Shown: positions 42,997 through 52,278, counted from the stretch's first letter. The stretch: DNA of 64,000 nucleotides from CAYXZQ01 sp963717515 (GCA_963717515.1 OY970338.1:1550001-1614000), one strand, 5' to 3'. Numbers and translations: made by a program. The notes: a model not told the origin generated them from the sequence alone.

Positions 42997-43959
42997 ATGC
43001 CAAAGAAGCTTGACCAGAAGGACTATGCAATACTGCGAGAGCTCGATATCGACTACAGGGCATCTTTCTCTGAGATTGCAAAGAGGGTGAAGCTCACCAA
43101 GAATTCCGTGGCATTGAGATATGAAAGATTGAAGCCGTACATCTCCCACGGGCTCACTGTCTACAACTACGACATCCTCGGCTATACGCAGATCCGTGTC
43201 TTCTACACATTCGATTTCTATAACCAGGACCTGGAGTCAGAGATTGTCGAGGAGTTCAAGAAGCACAGGAGCCTGATGTGGGCTGCAAGGCTATACGGCC
43301 AGTACGACTTATGCATATGCTTCTTTGTGAGCAATTTCACTGACTTCATAAGCCAGATACTGAAGTTCAACAAGCGGTTCAAGAACCACATAAGCAGGAG
43401 GACGATGCTCATATACTATGAGCAGGTCCAGCTCAGGCACAACTTCATCCACAAGGAGCCGATATTTTACATGAACAGGCAGGGGACCACGGACAGGAAA
43501 GTGAGCATAAGCCCGTCAGAGAGGAAGATCCTGCTCACTATCCAGCACAGGCCGAGGATGAGCATGATAGACATAGCGAAAGACACAGGCCTCTCTGCAA
43601 AGACAGTATCTGCGAAACTGAAAGAGCTTCGCAAAAAAGGCATCCTGCAGGGGTACTTCATGAGCCTTGACCCTGTGAAGTTCGGGTTCGCGACATTCAA
43701 GCTCCTGATGCAGGTGAAAAGCGACAGGGAGACAGTGGGCCTGTTCGAGTTTTTGCCGACTGTGAGCAACATCAGGTTCATAGGGAGGATTGTCGGCCAG
43801 TGGGACTATGAGATAGACTGCATCTATCCCAATATCACTGTATTGCAGGAAGAATTGGAGAGGATAAAGGAGAAGTTCCCGGCAGCGATAAAGAGGGTGG
43901 AGATACTGAGCCTCGGCAAGAGGATCGTCACGAGCAGGAGCAGCTATCTTGAGAGCTGA
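42997..43959 (+). CDS. tandem Lrp/AsnC-family transcription regulator
   Basis: The 320-residue protein contains two Lrp/AsnC winged-helix units, at about 1-60 (LDQKDYAILRELDIDYRASF) and about 170-225 (SPSERKILLTIQHRPRMSMI). Each is followed by a RAM-like ligand-sensing half. Duplicated regulators of this kind are common in archaea. Ligand unknown. ATTTATATATTCC lies 25 bases before the start. Confidence 0.85.
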   Translation: MPKKLDQKDYAILRELDIDYRASFSEIAKRVKLTKNSVALRYERLKPYISHGLTVYNYDILGYTQIRVFYTFDFYNQDLESEIVEEFKKHRSLMWAARLYGQYDLCICFFVSNFTDFISQILKFNKRFKNHISRRTMLIYYEQVQLRHNFIHKEPIFYMNRQGTTDRKVSISPSERKILLTIQHRPRMSMIDIAKDTGLSAKTVSAKLKELRKKGILQGYFMSLDPVKFGFATFKLLMQVKSDRETVGLFEFLPTVSNIRFIGRIVGQWDYEIDCIYPNITVLQEELERIKEKFPAAIKRVEILSLGKRIVTSRSSYLES

Positions 43960-43961
43960 AC

Positions 43962-44387
43962 TTACTTTTTTAATTCATCTATCAGGCGGTCAATGATATG
44001 CGCAAACTCAGTCTCATTCCTTTCGACATAATCTTTGCTGACCTGAAAGCCCCTGTAGCTTATCTCGTTTCTCAGCTGCCTGAGCTCATCTATCTTCCCT
44101 GCCTCAAATTCAAAATTCTCAAGATGTTTACTGATATAAGCGATAAGGCACAGGTGATTCGAGCAGTTATACCCTGTCTTGTAGAGGTGGGCAAGCATGA
44201 GCTCCTTGATGATCTCATAATATGCCTCCAGCTTCATGGCCAGGTATCTCTCCTCAACCACTTTTTTCCAGAACTCGAGCCTGGTCCTTGCCATATCAAC
44301 CATCTTGGAAGACCTTTCCTGGTCAGCGGTAGTCCTGGTGATTATTCCCTGGTCAATGCATTCTTTCCAGCTCATCTTTCTTGCCAT
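43962..44387 (-). CDS. HEPN-domain protein paired with MNT nucleotidyltransferase (pair 1)
   Basis: The ~141-residue helical protein has the HEPN layout (YYEIIKELMLAHLYKTGYNC and a C-terminal LRQLRNEISYRGF). At the active motif R-x4-H the His position reads Tyr (RNEISY), so it may be inactive or regulated by modification. It follows the HTH-MNT gene by five bases. The start was set at the ATG six bases after GAGGTGG. Confidence 0.75.
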   Translation of the reverse strand: MARKMSWKECIDQGIITRTTADQERSSKMVDMARTRLEFWKKVVEERYLAMKLEAYYEIIKELMLAHLYKTGYNCSNHLCLIAYISKHLENFEFEAGKIDELRQLRNEISYRGFQVSKDYVERNETEFAHIIDRLIDELKK

Positions 44388-44398
44388 CTTCATCCACC

Positions 44399-44926
44399 TC
44401 AGATCCTCATGAATCCATACAATATTACCCCATTGATGATATTGTTCCGGAGCTCAATTGAAAGGCTGCTGAGTCTCTGCTCGAATATGATATTGATTTT
44501 TCTTCTGAGCTTCTTTTCATATCTGCCCAGATCAGCTACTGCCTGACCTGCCTCTACAAAGATGTCTATATCGCTATTCTCATCATACGTGCCTTTTGCG
44601 CAGCTGCCGAACAATACTATGGATGAAGGCAAGAGTTTCTTCTGCAGATATCCAGTCAAACCTGATCCGTTGATGTCGTATACAATCTTTTCCTGTTTGT
44701 AGAATCTCAGTTTTTCACTCTCAGCATTCGCATAATAAGCCGGGTACAGGGTCGTCGTCTTCTTCCTGACCAGATCCTGCTTCTCAAGCTCATCGATATG
44801 CTTGAGCACTGTCGCATGGCTCAGTTCCAGGCTCCTTGCGATGCCCCTTGCAGAGAAATCCCTGCCAGGGTACTGCATGAAAAGCTCCAGGATCCTGTAG
44901 ATGTTGTTCGTGAATATTCTGTCCAT
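44399..44926 (-). CDS. HTH-MNT nucleotidyltransferase antitoxin (pair 1)
   Basis: The 175-residue protein has an N-terminal winged helix (ARGIARSLELSHATVLKHID) and a C-terminal minimal nucleotidyltransferase with IVLFGSCAKGTYDENSDIDI. In MNT/HEPN toxin-antitoxin systems the transferase modifies and silences the HEPN RNase. The winged helix should bind the repeated TGACCA sites upstream and regulate the pair. Confidence 0.88.
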   Translation of the reverse strand: MDRIFTNNIYRILELFMQYPGRDFSARGIARSLELSHATVLKHIDELEKQDLVRKKTTTLYPAYYANAESEKLRFYKQEKIVYDINGSGLTGYLQKKLLPSSIVLFGSCAKGTYDENSDIDIFVEAGQAVADLGRYEKKLRRKINIIFEQRLSSLSIELRNNIINGVILYGFMRI

Positions 44927-44930
44927 TTTT

Positions 44931-44973
44931 CCAGTTGGTCAATATTATGACCAGTTGGTCAAGTAAATGACCA
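44931..44973. promoter_or_regulatory. repeated TGACCA operator of the HTH-MNT/HEPN pair
   Basis: CCAGTTGGTCAA occurs twice, 20 bases apart. TGACCAGTTGGTCA at 44948 is a palindrome with a two-base centre, and a further TGACCA lies exactly 20 bases on. The sites cover the predicted transcription start downstream of the minus-strand TATA element CACTTAAATAG (44977-44987). Two-turn spacing suggests cooperative binding by the antitoxin. Confidence 0.65.
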
Positions 44974-45072
44974 CTTCTATTTAAGTGTTGCGGTCAAATC
45001 GCGGGTATTTTTCCGGGCAAATCAAAACATTTATTAGTCCTGATTGCCAAAGAATGGTGATAGGGCGGGGAG

Positions 45073-45444
45073 ATGGGAAAAAAGAAAACTTTGCAGGTCG
45101 TCGTGCTTGTGCTGATGATAGTGTTCATTCTGCTGGGAAGCTGTACCCAGTCAATCCAGAACAAATCCATCACCTGCGATGATGATCCATCACTTGCGGA
45201 CTGCATATGCCCGGGTCTGCTCAAGCTCGACACACCATACGGCTATTTCTGCGCAAACGAGTCATGCTCGCACTGCGCGAACGAGAACTGCTCCATTGTG
45301 GAAGGCAACCAGCAGTACACGTTCAATGGTTCATGCGCTGACCACTGCCCTGAAGGATACACGCCCTTCTCTTGGCATCCTGACGACCCGTACAGGTATT
45401 ACCTGCTGTGTAACCCTGGGAATGATTCGGCAGATGCAAAATAA
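45073..45444 (+). CDS. small Cys-rich lipoprotein
   Basis: The 123-residue protein has a signal peptide ending ILLGSC. A mature part follows with about twelve cysteines in pairs (SLADCICPGLL, CSHCANENC, GSCADHC). No family is recognised. GGGGAG precedes the ATG and an AACATTTATTAG box lies about 40 bases upstream. Confidence 0.6.
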   Translation: MGKKKTLQVVVLVLMIVFILLGSCTQSIQNKSITCDDDPSLADCICPGLLKLDTPYGYFCANESCSHCANENCSIVEGNQQYTFNGSCADHCPEGYTPFSWHPDDPYRYYLLCNPGNDSADAK

Positions 45445-45495
45445 GTCTAACCCTCAAAGGCAAACAATATAAATCATCTCTCCCCAACATTGCCC

Positions 45496-46740
45496 ATGGC
45501 AGAAGATATCGTCGAGGAAGGGTATGCTAAAGCAATAGGCGTGCTTGAGTTCAACACCTCTGCATTCGGCTTCAGCGCAAGTGTCGAGAAGCACTCGAAC
45601 TACTACTCTGTATGGGCCAGGGACCATTCGATATGCTCGATAGCTGCAGCAATGTCGAACAATGAGGAATTAATCAAAACAGCAAAAGCAGGAACCCTGC
45701 TCCTTTTAAGAAAACAGATAGACCATGGCCAGGTGCCGAGCTACATAGAGATAGAGAACAGGAAAGTCAATTACGGCGGCCTCGGAGCTATCACATCTGT
45801 CGACTCGAACATGTGGGTCGCCATATCAGCAGCGGTCCTGCACAAGAAGACCAGGGACAGGCGGTTCATAACAGACGCCAACATGAAGAGATATACTCGC
45901 CTGTACAGGCTGCTCCGGGCATTCGACTCCAACAACTGCGGCCTCATCGAGGTGCCCAAAGCAGGGGACTGGGCAGACATATTCAACAGGACTTATCATG
46001 TATTATATGACGAGTGCCTGTACTACGAGGCACTCAAATCCATCCAGTACCTGTTGTCGTGCAGCCTGAGCAGGAATGAGGATATTAAAAAAGACACGAG
46101 AAAGATAATCAAGTGGATAAGGAATAGGAGGGCGAGGGTCAAGAAGAAGCTCAACCAGGTGTTCTGGTTCACCAAAGACAATATCCCCAAGGTCTTTGAG
46201 GAATACATGATATACGACAGGATAGAGGAGAAGGAGTATCCCTATTACCAGTCCCATCTCACGCCATTCAAGATCCACTGGCACAACAGGATAGAGGTCT
46301 TCGGCAATGTACTTGCGATCGCCACAGGCATAGCAAACAGGGAGAAGTCAAGGAAGATAATAAGGTATATAGAAACGAACAAGATAAACGAGCCTTTTCC
46401 CATGAGGGCGATGTTTCCGCCTGTCTACAAGAACGAGAAAGGCTGGGAGCCCATATACAGGCTAAAGGAGCAGCCCCATACCTACCACAACGGAGGGATA
46501 TGGCCGGTTATCGCAGGTTTCTGGATATACACGCTTGTCAAGAAAAAATATCCGAAGACAGCTGCAAAAGAGATGAAGAACCTGGCAGAGCAGCTGAACA
46601 AAACAGGCTGGAAATTCAACGAATATTTCCACGGAAAGACATTCAAGCCCATGGGGAGGACCTACCAGGCATGGAGCGCGGCAGGTTACATCATCGCATA
46701 CCACGCAATCAAGGACAGCCCGAACATATTCGACTACTGA
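45496..46740 (+). CDS. GH100-like neutral invertase
   Basis: The 415-residue protein matches the alpha/alpha-barrel of GH100 alkaline/neutral invertases, which split sucrose to glucose and fructose. Conserved segments are YYSVWARDHSI, EVPKAGDWADIF (likely catalytic Asp), TYHNGGIWPV and YQAWSAAGYI. No signal peptide is present, so it acts in the cytoplasm. A sucrose-phosphate synthase and phosphatase lie 2-4 kb downstream on the other strand, which supports sucrose as substrate. GH15 or debranching relatives remain possible. Confidence 0.82.
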   Translation: MAEDIVEEGYAKAIGVLEFNTSAFGFSASVEKHSNYYSVWARDHSICSIAAAMSNNEELIKTAKAGTLLLLRKQIDHGQVPSYIEIENRKVNYGGLGAITSVDSNMWVAISAAVLHKKTRDRRFITDANMKRYTRLYRLLRAFDSNNCGLIEVPKAGDWADIFNRTYHVLYDECLYYEALKSIQYLLSCSLSRNEDIKKDTRKIIKWIRNRRARVKKKLNQVFWFTKDNIPKVFEEYMIYDRIEEKEYPYYQSHLTPFKIHWHNRIEVFGNVLAIATGIANREKSRKIIRYIETNKINEPFPMRAMFPPVYKNEKGWEPIYRLKEQPHTYHNGGIWPVIAGFWIYTLVKKKYPKTAAKEMKNLAEQLNKTGWKFNEYFHGKTFKPMGRTYQAWSAAGYIIAYHAIKDSPNIFDY

Positions 46741-46793
46741 ATGAGGCGGATTGTACGATACATTTATATATCTGTTCTAACATCCAGTATTAT

Positions 46794-47405
46794 ATGTTTG
46801 AAAATATAACTGAGATCGACATGAGGATCATAGGCCTGTTTGCCAGGGATTACTCAAAAACCTATACAATCAGGCAGATGACGACAGAGCTGGGCATCAA
46901 CTATTCCCATGCATTCAAGAGGATCAAAGAGCTTGTCAAAGAGGGCATCCTGAAAAAATCAAAGCAGGGGCAGGCAAACAATATCTCAATCAACATCTTC
47001 AGCCTGGATGCAGTCAAGCTCCTGGGTTTCGCTGATGAGATGAAGAAGGCAGGAAATCCTGTACTGTATCAGATAGTGTCTGAGATGATATCTATAGATC
47101 CATTGGCGTGTATAGGCATCTTCGGGAGCAGGGTCTCAGGGAAAGCTACCAACAAATCCGATTGGGACATGTTCATCATATCATCAGACCGGAAAAATAC
47201 CGAAAGGTCACTTTCAAGGTTTGCATATGCAAAAGATATCCATATACAGGTATTTGATGTCCAGGAATTCAGCCAGAGCCTTCTCAGCCCAGAAGAGACT
47301 GTTGTCAAGCACATCATCAAGAACAAGCAGATATTGTATAATCCTTATCCATTCTACAATATGATCCGGAAGTGGGAGAGTATAAAACATGCTCCAGAAA
47401 ATTGA
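46794..47405 (+). CDS. HTH-nucleotidyltransferase antitoxin (pair 2)
   Basis: The 203-residue protein has a winged helix (RQMTTELGINYSHAFKRIKE) and a nucleotidyltransferase domain with GIFGSRVSGKATNKSDWDMF. The second metal motif reads SDWD instead of SDxD with a small residue, but both Asp residues are present. It overlaps the HEPN gene that follows by 17 bases. ATTTATATATC lies about 27 bases before the start. Confidence 0.8.
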   Translation: MFENITEIDMRIIGLFARDYSKTYTIRQMTTELGINYSHAFKRIKELVKEGILKKSKQGQANNISINIFSLDAVKLLGFADEMKKAGNPVLYQIVSEMISIDPLACIGIFGSRVSGKATNKSDWDMFIISSDRKNTERSLSRFAYAKDIHIQVFDVQEFSQSLLSPEETVVKHIIKNKQILYNPYPFYNMIRKWESIKHAPEN

Positions 47406-47937
47406 AGAGGAATATGAAGCTCTGATGGAGGCAAAGGCAATTAAGCCTGATTCCAGAGTACTATCACACCTGAAATGGCAGAAAGCGACAAATGACCTCC
47501 TGCTCTCAGGAGGGCTGTTGAAGATATCCACTGAGGATAAGACAAAGAAATCCCTTGATTATCCGGAGGATGCGACGTTTTTCGACTGGGTGATCGTAAG
47601 CTCATATTACTCGATATTCCATGCAGCGCAGGCTTTGCTCGGCATCAAAGGCATAAAGATAGTTGGAAGAGTGCATCATGCAACTTTGGTGTCATTTGCC
47701 AGACATTTCATCCTAAACAATGAGCTTGAAGATGAATTATTCCTCATATATGAAGATGTAGAGAACAAGGCAAAAGACCTGCTTGAGATATTCGAGGAAG
47801 AGAAAAAGAAACGCGGGATGTTCCAGTATCACAGGCTGTCAAGGAACAACCTCAGGCCTGCACAGGAATCTCTTGAGAATGCCAGGACATTTCTGGATGC
47901 AGTTGGCAGGGTGCTTGCGAAGAAGAAGGTAATCTGA
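47389..47937 (+). CDS. HEPN-domain protein (pair 2)
   Basis: The 182-residue protein matches HEPN proteins found beside MNT genes: WVIVSSYYSIFHAAQALLG and RVHHATLVSFARHF. No clear R-x4-6-H motif is visible near the C-terminus, so catalysis is uncertain. It is translationally coupled to the nucleotidyltransferase gene. Confidence 0.78.
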   Translation: MLQKIEEEYEALMEAKAIKPDSRVLSHLKWQKATNDLLLSGGLLKISTEDKTKKSLDYPEDATFFDWVIVSSYYSIFHAAQALLGIKGIKIVGRVHHATLVSFARHFILNNELEDELFLIYEDVENKAKDLLEIFEEEKKKRGMFQYHRLSRNNLRPAQESLENARTFLDAVGRVLAKKKVI

Positions 47938-47982
47938 TCATATATTCAGGATGAGACTCTTATTGACTGCTGGTGGTTTTTC

Positions 47983-48342
47983 ATGAAAAAAATTTCCAAG
48001 GAAATCAAAAAAGACTGGAAAGGTTATTTATATTATGGTGGGATTGGATTCATATTTGGATTTTATCTGTTAAATATTTCAGAATTTATTTCTAGGTTGA
48101 TAAAACATATTAATCTCCTTTGGTGTTTGAAAAATTCATTCAATGTTTTAATCAAAATTTTTCCAATTCATATATATTTTAGTTTAATATTTTCTTTGTT
48201 AGGAATATTATGTTATCGATATCGGGAAAAAAATCGAACTTTTATTTTATTGGTGATTTTCTCTCTTCTATTATATCTTGTTTTAATCATACTTAATGTT
48301 ATTGAACGGCATAATTATATAGCACTTGCAAGGGGTCAATGA
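47983..48342 (+). CDS. small A/T-rich membrane protein
   Basis: The 119-residue protein has three predicted spans (YYGGIGFIFGFYLLNI, IYFSLIFSLLGILCY and FILLVIFSLLLYLVLIILNV). It has very A/T-rich codons, like those of the 28-38 kb island and unlike its neighbours, so it is probably an acquired fragment. Function unknown. Confidence 0.5.
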   Translation: MKKISKEIKKDWKGYLYYGGIGFIFGFYLLNISEFISRLIKHINLLWCLKNSFNVLIKIFPIHIYFSLIFSLLGILCYRYREKNRTFILLVIFSLLLYLVLIILNVIERHNYIALARGQ

Positions 48343-48394
48343 GAATGAAACAATTTAATTGTAAAAAGTTAGAATAGAATATGCCCTGATTAAA

Positions 48395-49216
48395 TTATTG
48401 AACATCTTCTTCATTAATCAAACCGAACTTCAGCAAACCAAGCAGAATCCCTGAGACATAATACCCGTTAAGCCTTCCATGCTCTTTCTTGATGATGTGT
48501 AAATTATTAATAACATTCTTCTGTATCGACAGCTGGCGGACAGTCTTCTTTATCTCAGGTATGGCATTTCGGACCAGTATCGATTTATACCCGAAAGTCA
48601 GAGGCAGGATATCATTTCCGCTGTCCCCGCAGTACACCACCTCGTCTTTCGAATACCCAAGCTTTTGTCGCAGGTACTCAAGCGCTGTCAGTTTGGTAGC
48701 ATATTTCGGCAATATATCAAGCAGCCCGATGTCATGGGTCTCGTCGACACTGTAGACAATGACGGCATCCCTGCAGATTCCCCTGACATTCGCTGTGACT
48801 TTTTTTATCAGCTGCACAGAATCTTCAGGACTGTCCACATAATAGCTCAGCTTGAAATCGTTCTGCCTGTCATCCTCCTGGATACGGAGGCCCACAGCAT
48901 CAGAAAGGACCTTTTTGAAACCATCGATGTCCCAGCCCGATGTCTTCGAGGCAATAATCTCGTCCCATGCAGCATCCCTCTTGAAATCCCTGTCATAGAT
49001 GCTCGTCCCGACCTCAGCGATCGCATAATCCGGTGCAGGCACAGAATACTTCTCCATGGCTTGCCTGATCAAGCTTAAATTCCTCCCTGTCACGAACACC
49101 AGGACGAACCTGTCCCGAAGCTGTCTAAAAATATCCATGGAGCCGTCGTATTCCTGAGAGCCGTTCGGCAGAAGCGTCCTGTCAAGGTCTGTCGCAAGCA
49201 GGACCTTATCCTGCAT
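48395..49216 (-). CDS. HAD phosphatase, probable sucrose-phosphate phosphatase
   Basis: The 273-residue HAD-IIB protein has motif I LLATDLDRTLLPNG, motif II VFVTGRN, and motif IV VYCGDSGNDILPL. Its start overlaps the end of the sucrose-phosphate synthase gene by 11 bases, so it should remove phosphate from that enzyme's product. The C-terminal ~50 residues (NLHIIKKEHGRLNGYYVSGI) are typical of phosphatases linked to glycosyltransferases. Confidence 0.8.
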   Translation of the reverse strand: MQDKVLLATDLDRTLLPNGSQEYDGSMDIFRQLRDRFVLVFVTGRNLSLIRQAMEKYSVPAPDYAIAEVGTSIYDRDFKRDAAWDEIIASKTSGWDIDGFKKVLSDAVGLRIQEDDRQNDFKLSYYVDSPEDSVQLIKKVTANVRGICRDAVIVYSVDETHDIGLLDILPKYATKLTALEYLRQKLGYSKDEVVYCGDSGNDILPLTFGYKSILVRNAIPEIKKTVRQLSIQKNVINNLHIIKKEHGRLNGYYVSGILLGLLKFGLINEEDVQ

Positions 49217-50564
49217 CTTTCATCACTTCCCTGAACACAGCCATGTACTTCCTTGCGCTCATCTTCCAGGTGAAGTTCTTCCTCACGTACCGGACTGAAT
49301 TTGCAGACACTCTCTTATACAGGTCCTTGCGCTTTATCAACCTCTTCACTTTCCTTGCGAGATCCTTCCTGTCTCTCGGGTCGACAAGAAGACCGTTCTC
49401 GTCATCAGTCACGAACTCGCTCGGCCCCCCGTTCCTGGTCGCAACGACCGGTACACCGCACGCACCTGCTTCTATTATGGTCAGGCCGAATGGCTCAATC
49501 AGAGCAGGGTTGACGAATATGCCGTTATTCTGCCTGAGGAACCTGTAGAATGCCGGCACCTGTTTCTCATATTCGAGGTTGATGCCGGGCAGGCAGACAT
49601 TCTCATAGAGATTGTATTTTCTCATGATTCGGTTTATCCTGTCGATTATGGGCTGGCTCTCCTTTGTCGGCTGGAGGGTCTTTGCGAATATTATGAGGTT
49701 TGCAAGGTTCTGGAACTCCCTGTCCATTGCAAACGCCCGAAGCAGCCCGATAAGGTTCTTCCTCTTGTCAAGACGAGTCAGCACGCCGACAGGCACCCTC
49801 TCAGGGTGCTTTAGCCCCTGCATTATCGCGTTCTCAAGAAGCTGCCTTGTCTGCTCTTCCTTCTTCAAATCAATGACTCTTGTCGGGTGGAACCTTTCAA
49901 GGTCGAGCCCGGGCGGTATCGTCCTGAACTTAGAAAAATCCTTTATCCTGTATTCGCGGTACTGTTCCTTTATCTCCTCGCCGGTGCTTGCAACAATCGC
50001 TGAGGAGTTCTTTATAGCCGTGTTCTCGGCTGAAAGCCTTTTGTCGAAATGATAGAGCCTGTTGAACTTTTTCATGTTAGACTTGTTCACCCCGAGCCTC
50101 TTCATCTTGGGCCTTCCCAGGCTGTGGCCTGTATGCACCTGCGGAATGCCTAAGTCTTTTGAGAGCTTTGCGCACACAAGCCCGGAGTCAGCATAGTTGC
50201 TCTGGAGTATGTCAGGCATACGCTTAATCTTCCTGATGTGCTTTTTGACATTCGCAGTGAACTCATCAATATAAGGCCAGAGCTTTACCTTCTTCATGTA
50301 CCTGTTGTCAGGCCCGCACTCAATCCTGATTATCTTGACCTTGAAGTTGACGTCCTCGACCTTCTTGGAATACCCAGGGTAGTCAGGGTCGACTATCCTT
50401 CTCGTCATTATCTCCACCCTGTCGACATTCTTGAGCTCGCCCAGTGCCTTTGCAAGCTCGAGCACATAGACTATCTGCCCGCCTGTGTCCTCGTCCCTGC
50501 CGAGCTCAAGGTTCCTGGACCTGAAGAGCCCGTGCATGGAATGCATCTGAATGTAAAGTCCCAT
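49206..50564 (-). CDS. sucrose-phosphate synthase-like GT4 glycosyltransferase
   Basis: The 452-residue protein has the sucrose-phosphate synthase signature HGLFRSRNLELGRDEDTGGQ near the N-terminus. It also has HTGHSLGRPKMKRLG, the RLDKRKN segment, and the GT-B sugar-nucleotide site ALIEPFGLTIIEAGACGVPV. It would join UDP- or ADP-glucose to fructose 6-phosphate. It heads an operon with the HAD phosphatase. Related enzymes such as mannosylfructose-phosphate synthase cannot be excluded. Confidence 0.85.
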   Translation of the reverse strand: MGLYIQMHSMHGLFRSRNLELGRDEDTGGQIVYVLELAKALGELKNVDRVEIMTRRIVDPDYPGYSKKVEDVNFKVKIIRIECGPDNRYMKKVKLWPYIDEFTANVKKHIRKIKRMPDILQSNYADSGLVCAKLSKDLGIPQVHTGHSLGRPKMKRLGVNKSNMKKFNRLYHFDKRLSAENTAIKNSSAIVASTGEEIKEQYREYRIKDFSKFRTIPPGLDLERFHPTRVIDLKKEEQTRQLLENAIMQGLKHPERVPVGVLTRLDKRKNLIGLLRAFAMDREFQNLANLIIFAKTLQPTKESQPIIDRINRIMRKYNLYENVCLPGINLEYEKQVPAFYRFLRQNNGIFVNPALIEPFGLTIIEAGACGVPVVATRNGGPSEFVTDDENGLLVDPRDRKDLARKVKRLIKRKDLYKRVSANSVRYVRKNFTWKMSARKYMAVFREVMKDAG

Positions 50565-50660
50565 CTCTCATCCCCTCAATAATCCATGACCTATTAGAAA
50601 TCCCGGTTGTCTGATATCCCCTTTTTTTCTATCCATCTCGAGTGGAACGCCCGCAAGTGT

Positions 50661-50840
50661 TCAGGCTTCTGCTTCCTTTTCCAGCTCGACCCGCGCGACG
50701 ATATGGTCATCTGAGACTTCCATTATCTCGGAAGTGACTACCTTTTCGCCGTTAAGCTTGAGCTGTAGCTTCTCTCCCTGCTTGGGCTCGATGCCTGCTG
50801 ACTTGAGCTTGTCCATGGATATCCTGTAATCTGTTGTCAT
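50661..50840 (-). CDS. small beta-barrel-like protein, 59 residues
   Basis: The small acidic protein (ISMDKLKSAGIEPKQGEKLQ, then VTSEIMEVSDDHIVARVELE) has the alternating pattern of a small beta barrel. No family is certain, though it recalls AbrB-like modules. The ATG follows GGAGG by seven bases. It is divergent from the Lrp-type regulator. Confidence 0.55.
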   Translation of the reverse strand: MTTDYRISMDKLKSAGIEPKQGEKLQLKLNGEKVVTSEIMEVSDDHIVARVELEKEAEA

Positions 50841-50977
50841 GTTCATTCCTCCAAAAATTCCAGGGACCTGCCCCGCAACCTTGGTAATAGCACAATGCCC
50901 CATCATTAATAAAGCTTGTGTTTAACAATTTCATTTTGAAAAAATTTATAAATGAGTTTGGGTTTTTAATTTTCATA

Positions 50978-51523
50978 ATGAAACTAAAAAACAATGAAAA
51001 GTTGGCATTAAAACTCATGGTCTCGAACCCGGACATTTCCAACAATGAGATTGCAGAGAACCTCGGCATCACGACCCAGGCAGTTGGCAAGATAAAGAGG
51101 CAGCTGCATTCAAAGGGCATCATCGAGCGCAAGGAATACGTGCTCAACTATGAAAAGATAGGTGTCGGGCTCCTTGCATTCGCCCTCATAAAGATCATGC
51201 CAAAGGCGTTCAGAAAATTCAGCAAGACAGAGCTTGACAAGATTCTCCAGCCGCCGAACGTCATACAGTCATACGTGATACCGCAGACCAGCGTGACGCA
51301 CATAATGGTCTACGCGTTTCGCAATGTCGACGAATATGACAATTATTTCAAGAAGCTCCAGACCGAGCTGGGAGAGTTCGTCGAGATAAAGGAGGCGTTC
51401 ATCCTCTCGCCCAAGAGCATGATAAAGTCATCACCCAAGGAGATGTTCCTCAAGATCATCGATGAATACGGCAAGGCAAAGGAGCTTCCCGAGCCTGACC
51501 TGATGGTGCTGGGCAGGGCGTAG
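50978..51523 (+). CDS. Lrp/AsnC-like winged-helix regulator
   Basis: The 181-residue protein has an N-terminal winged helix (NNEIAENLGITTQAVGKIKR) and a C-terminal domain with SYVIPQTSVTHIMVYAF that may sense a ligand. The HTH is of the Lrp/AsnC or MarR kind. AAAATTTATAAATG lies about 27 bases upstream, so the message is likely leaderless. Confidence 0.75.
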   Translation: MKLKNNEKLALKLMVSNPDISNNEIAENLGITTQAVGKIKRQLHSKGIIERKEYVLNYEKIGVGLLAFALIKIMPKAFRKFSKTELDKILQPPNVIQSYVIPQTSVTHIMVYAFRNVDEYDNYFKKLQTELGEFVEIKEAFILSPKSMIKSSPKEMFLKIIDEYGKAKELPEPDLMVLGRA

Positions 51524-51525
51524 GC

Positions 51526-52278
51526 TCAGCTCTCAGCCTTTCTCCAGAGCCCTTCGAAATGCCTCTTATAGCTCTTCGCAATCAGCCTGTCGTCGATGAG
51601 GATGACGAACGGGTTCTCTGTGAAATTGCAGAACCCGACTATGTCCTTGAAGACAAATACAGCGACAGGGCTGACGTAGCCTGACGGGAGGAAGCGCAGG
51701 TCGAGCTCTGCAAGCCTGAGAATCCTCTTCATGACACTGCTCCTTATTATCCTCCTGTTCGCTATCATCCTTCCCCTGACCTTGATGCCCCTTATCCTCT
51801 TCGAGAGGTTCAGGAAATAGTAGTTGAAGACGCTCAGCACTGCCTCTGATGATGCGATAATCATTATCTCGTCCTCTGACCTGGCGATGTCGACGAGCCT
51901 GTCGTAGAAGAACCCGAGCCCTTCCCTGCCCTGGAATATCGATATCCTGTCGCCGTGAGGACCTGAAGGCCCTGGTTTGATGGCACTTATGAGCTCCATC
52001 AGCCCCGGCCTTGCATCTTCTATCTCTTTCTTCTGCTTCTCAAGAAGACTTAGCAGGTTCTTCGGCTCGAGGATCGAGAATACCTTGACATTGTTCTTTG
52101 ATACGGACGATACCAGGCCTTTCTTTTCGAGCCTTGCGAGGATGTCATAGAGATTAGTCCTGTGGATGCCTGTATCCTTCGCTATCACGCTTGCAGGCGC
52201 GCTTCCAAGGCTTGCGAGAGCCTCGAATACCTGGATCTCTGAATCTGTCATGCCTATCTTCTTCAGGACATCTGTCAT
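51526..52278 (-). CDS. TrmB-family transcription regulator
   Basis: The 250-residue protein has a TrmB winged helix (TDSEIQVFEALASLGSAPAS, then GIHRTNLYDILARLEKKGLV), a short coiled linker, and a C-terminal effector domain with SIFQGREGLGFFYDRLV. TrmB proteins often sense sugars. The chosen ATG lies 26 bases after a GCTTAAATATC box. A 9-base inverted repeat sits in the gap to the divergent activase gene and is its likely binding site. Confidence 0.85.
   Translation of the reverse strand: MTDVLKKIGMTDSEIQVFEALASLGSAPASVIAKDTGIHRTNLYDILARLEKKGLVSSVSKNNVKVFSILEPKNLLSLLEKQKKEIEDARPGLMELISAIKPGPSGPHGDRISIFQGREGLGFFYDRLVDIARSEDEIMIIASSEAVLSVFNYYFLNLSKRIRGIKVRGRMIANRRIIRSSVMKRILRLAELDLRFLPSGYVSPVAVFVFKDIVGFCNFTENPFVILIDDRLIAKSYKRHFEGLWRKAES

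Noticed and set aside
46500..46793. Extension of the pair-2 nucleotidyltransferase into the invertase gene.
   Set aside because: It overlaps the invertase; the later ATG has a proper TATA box.
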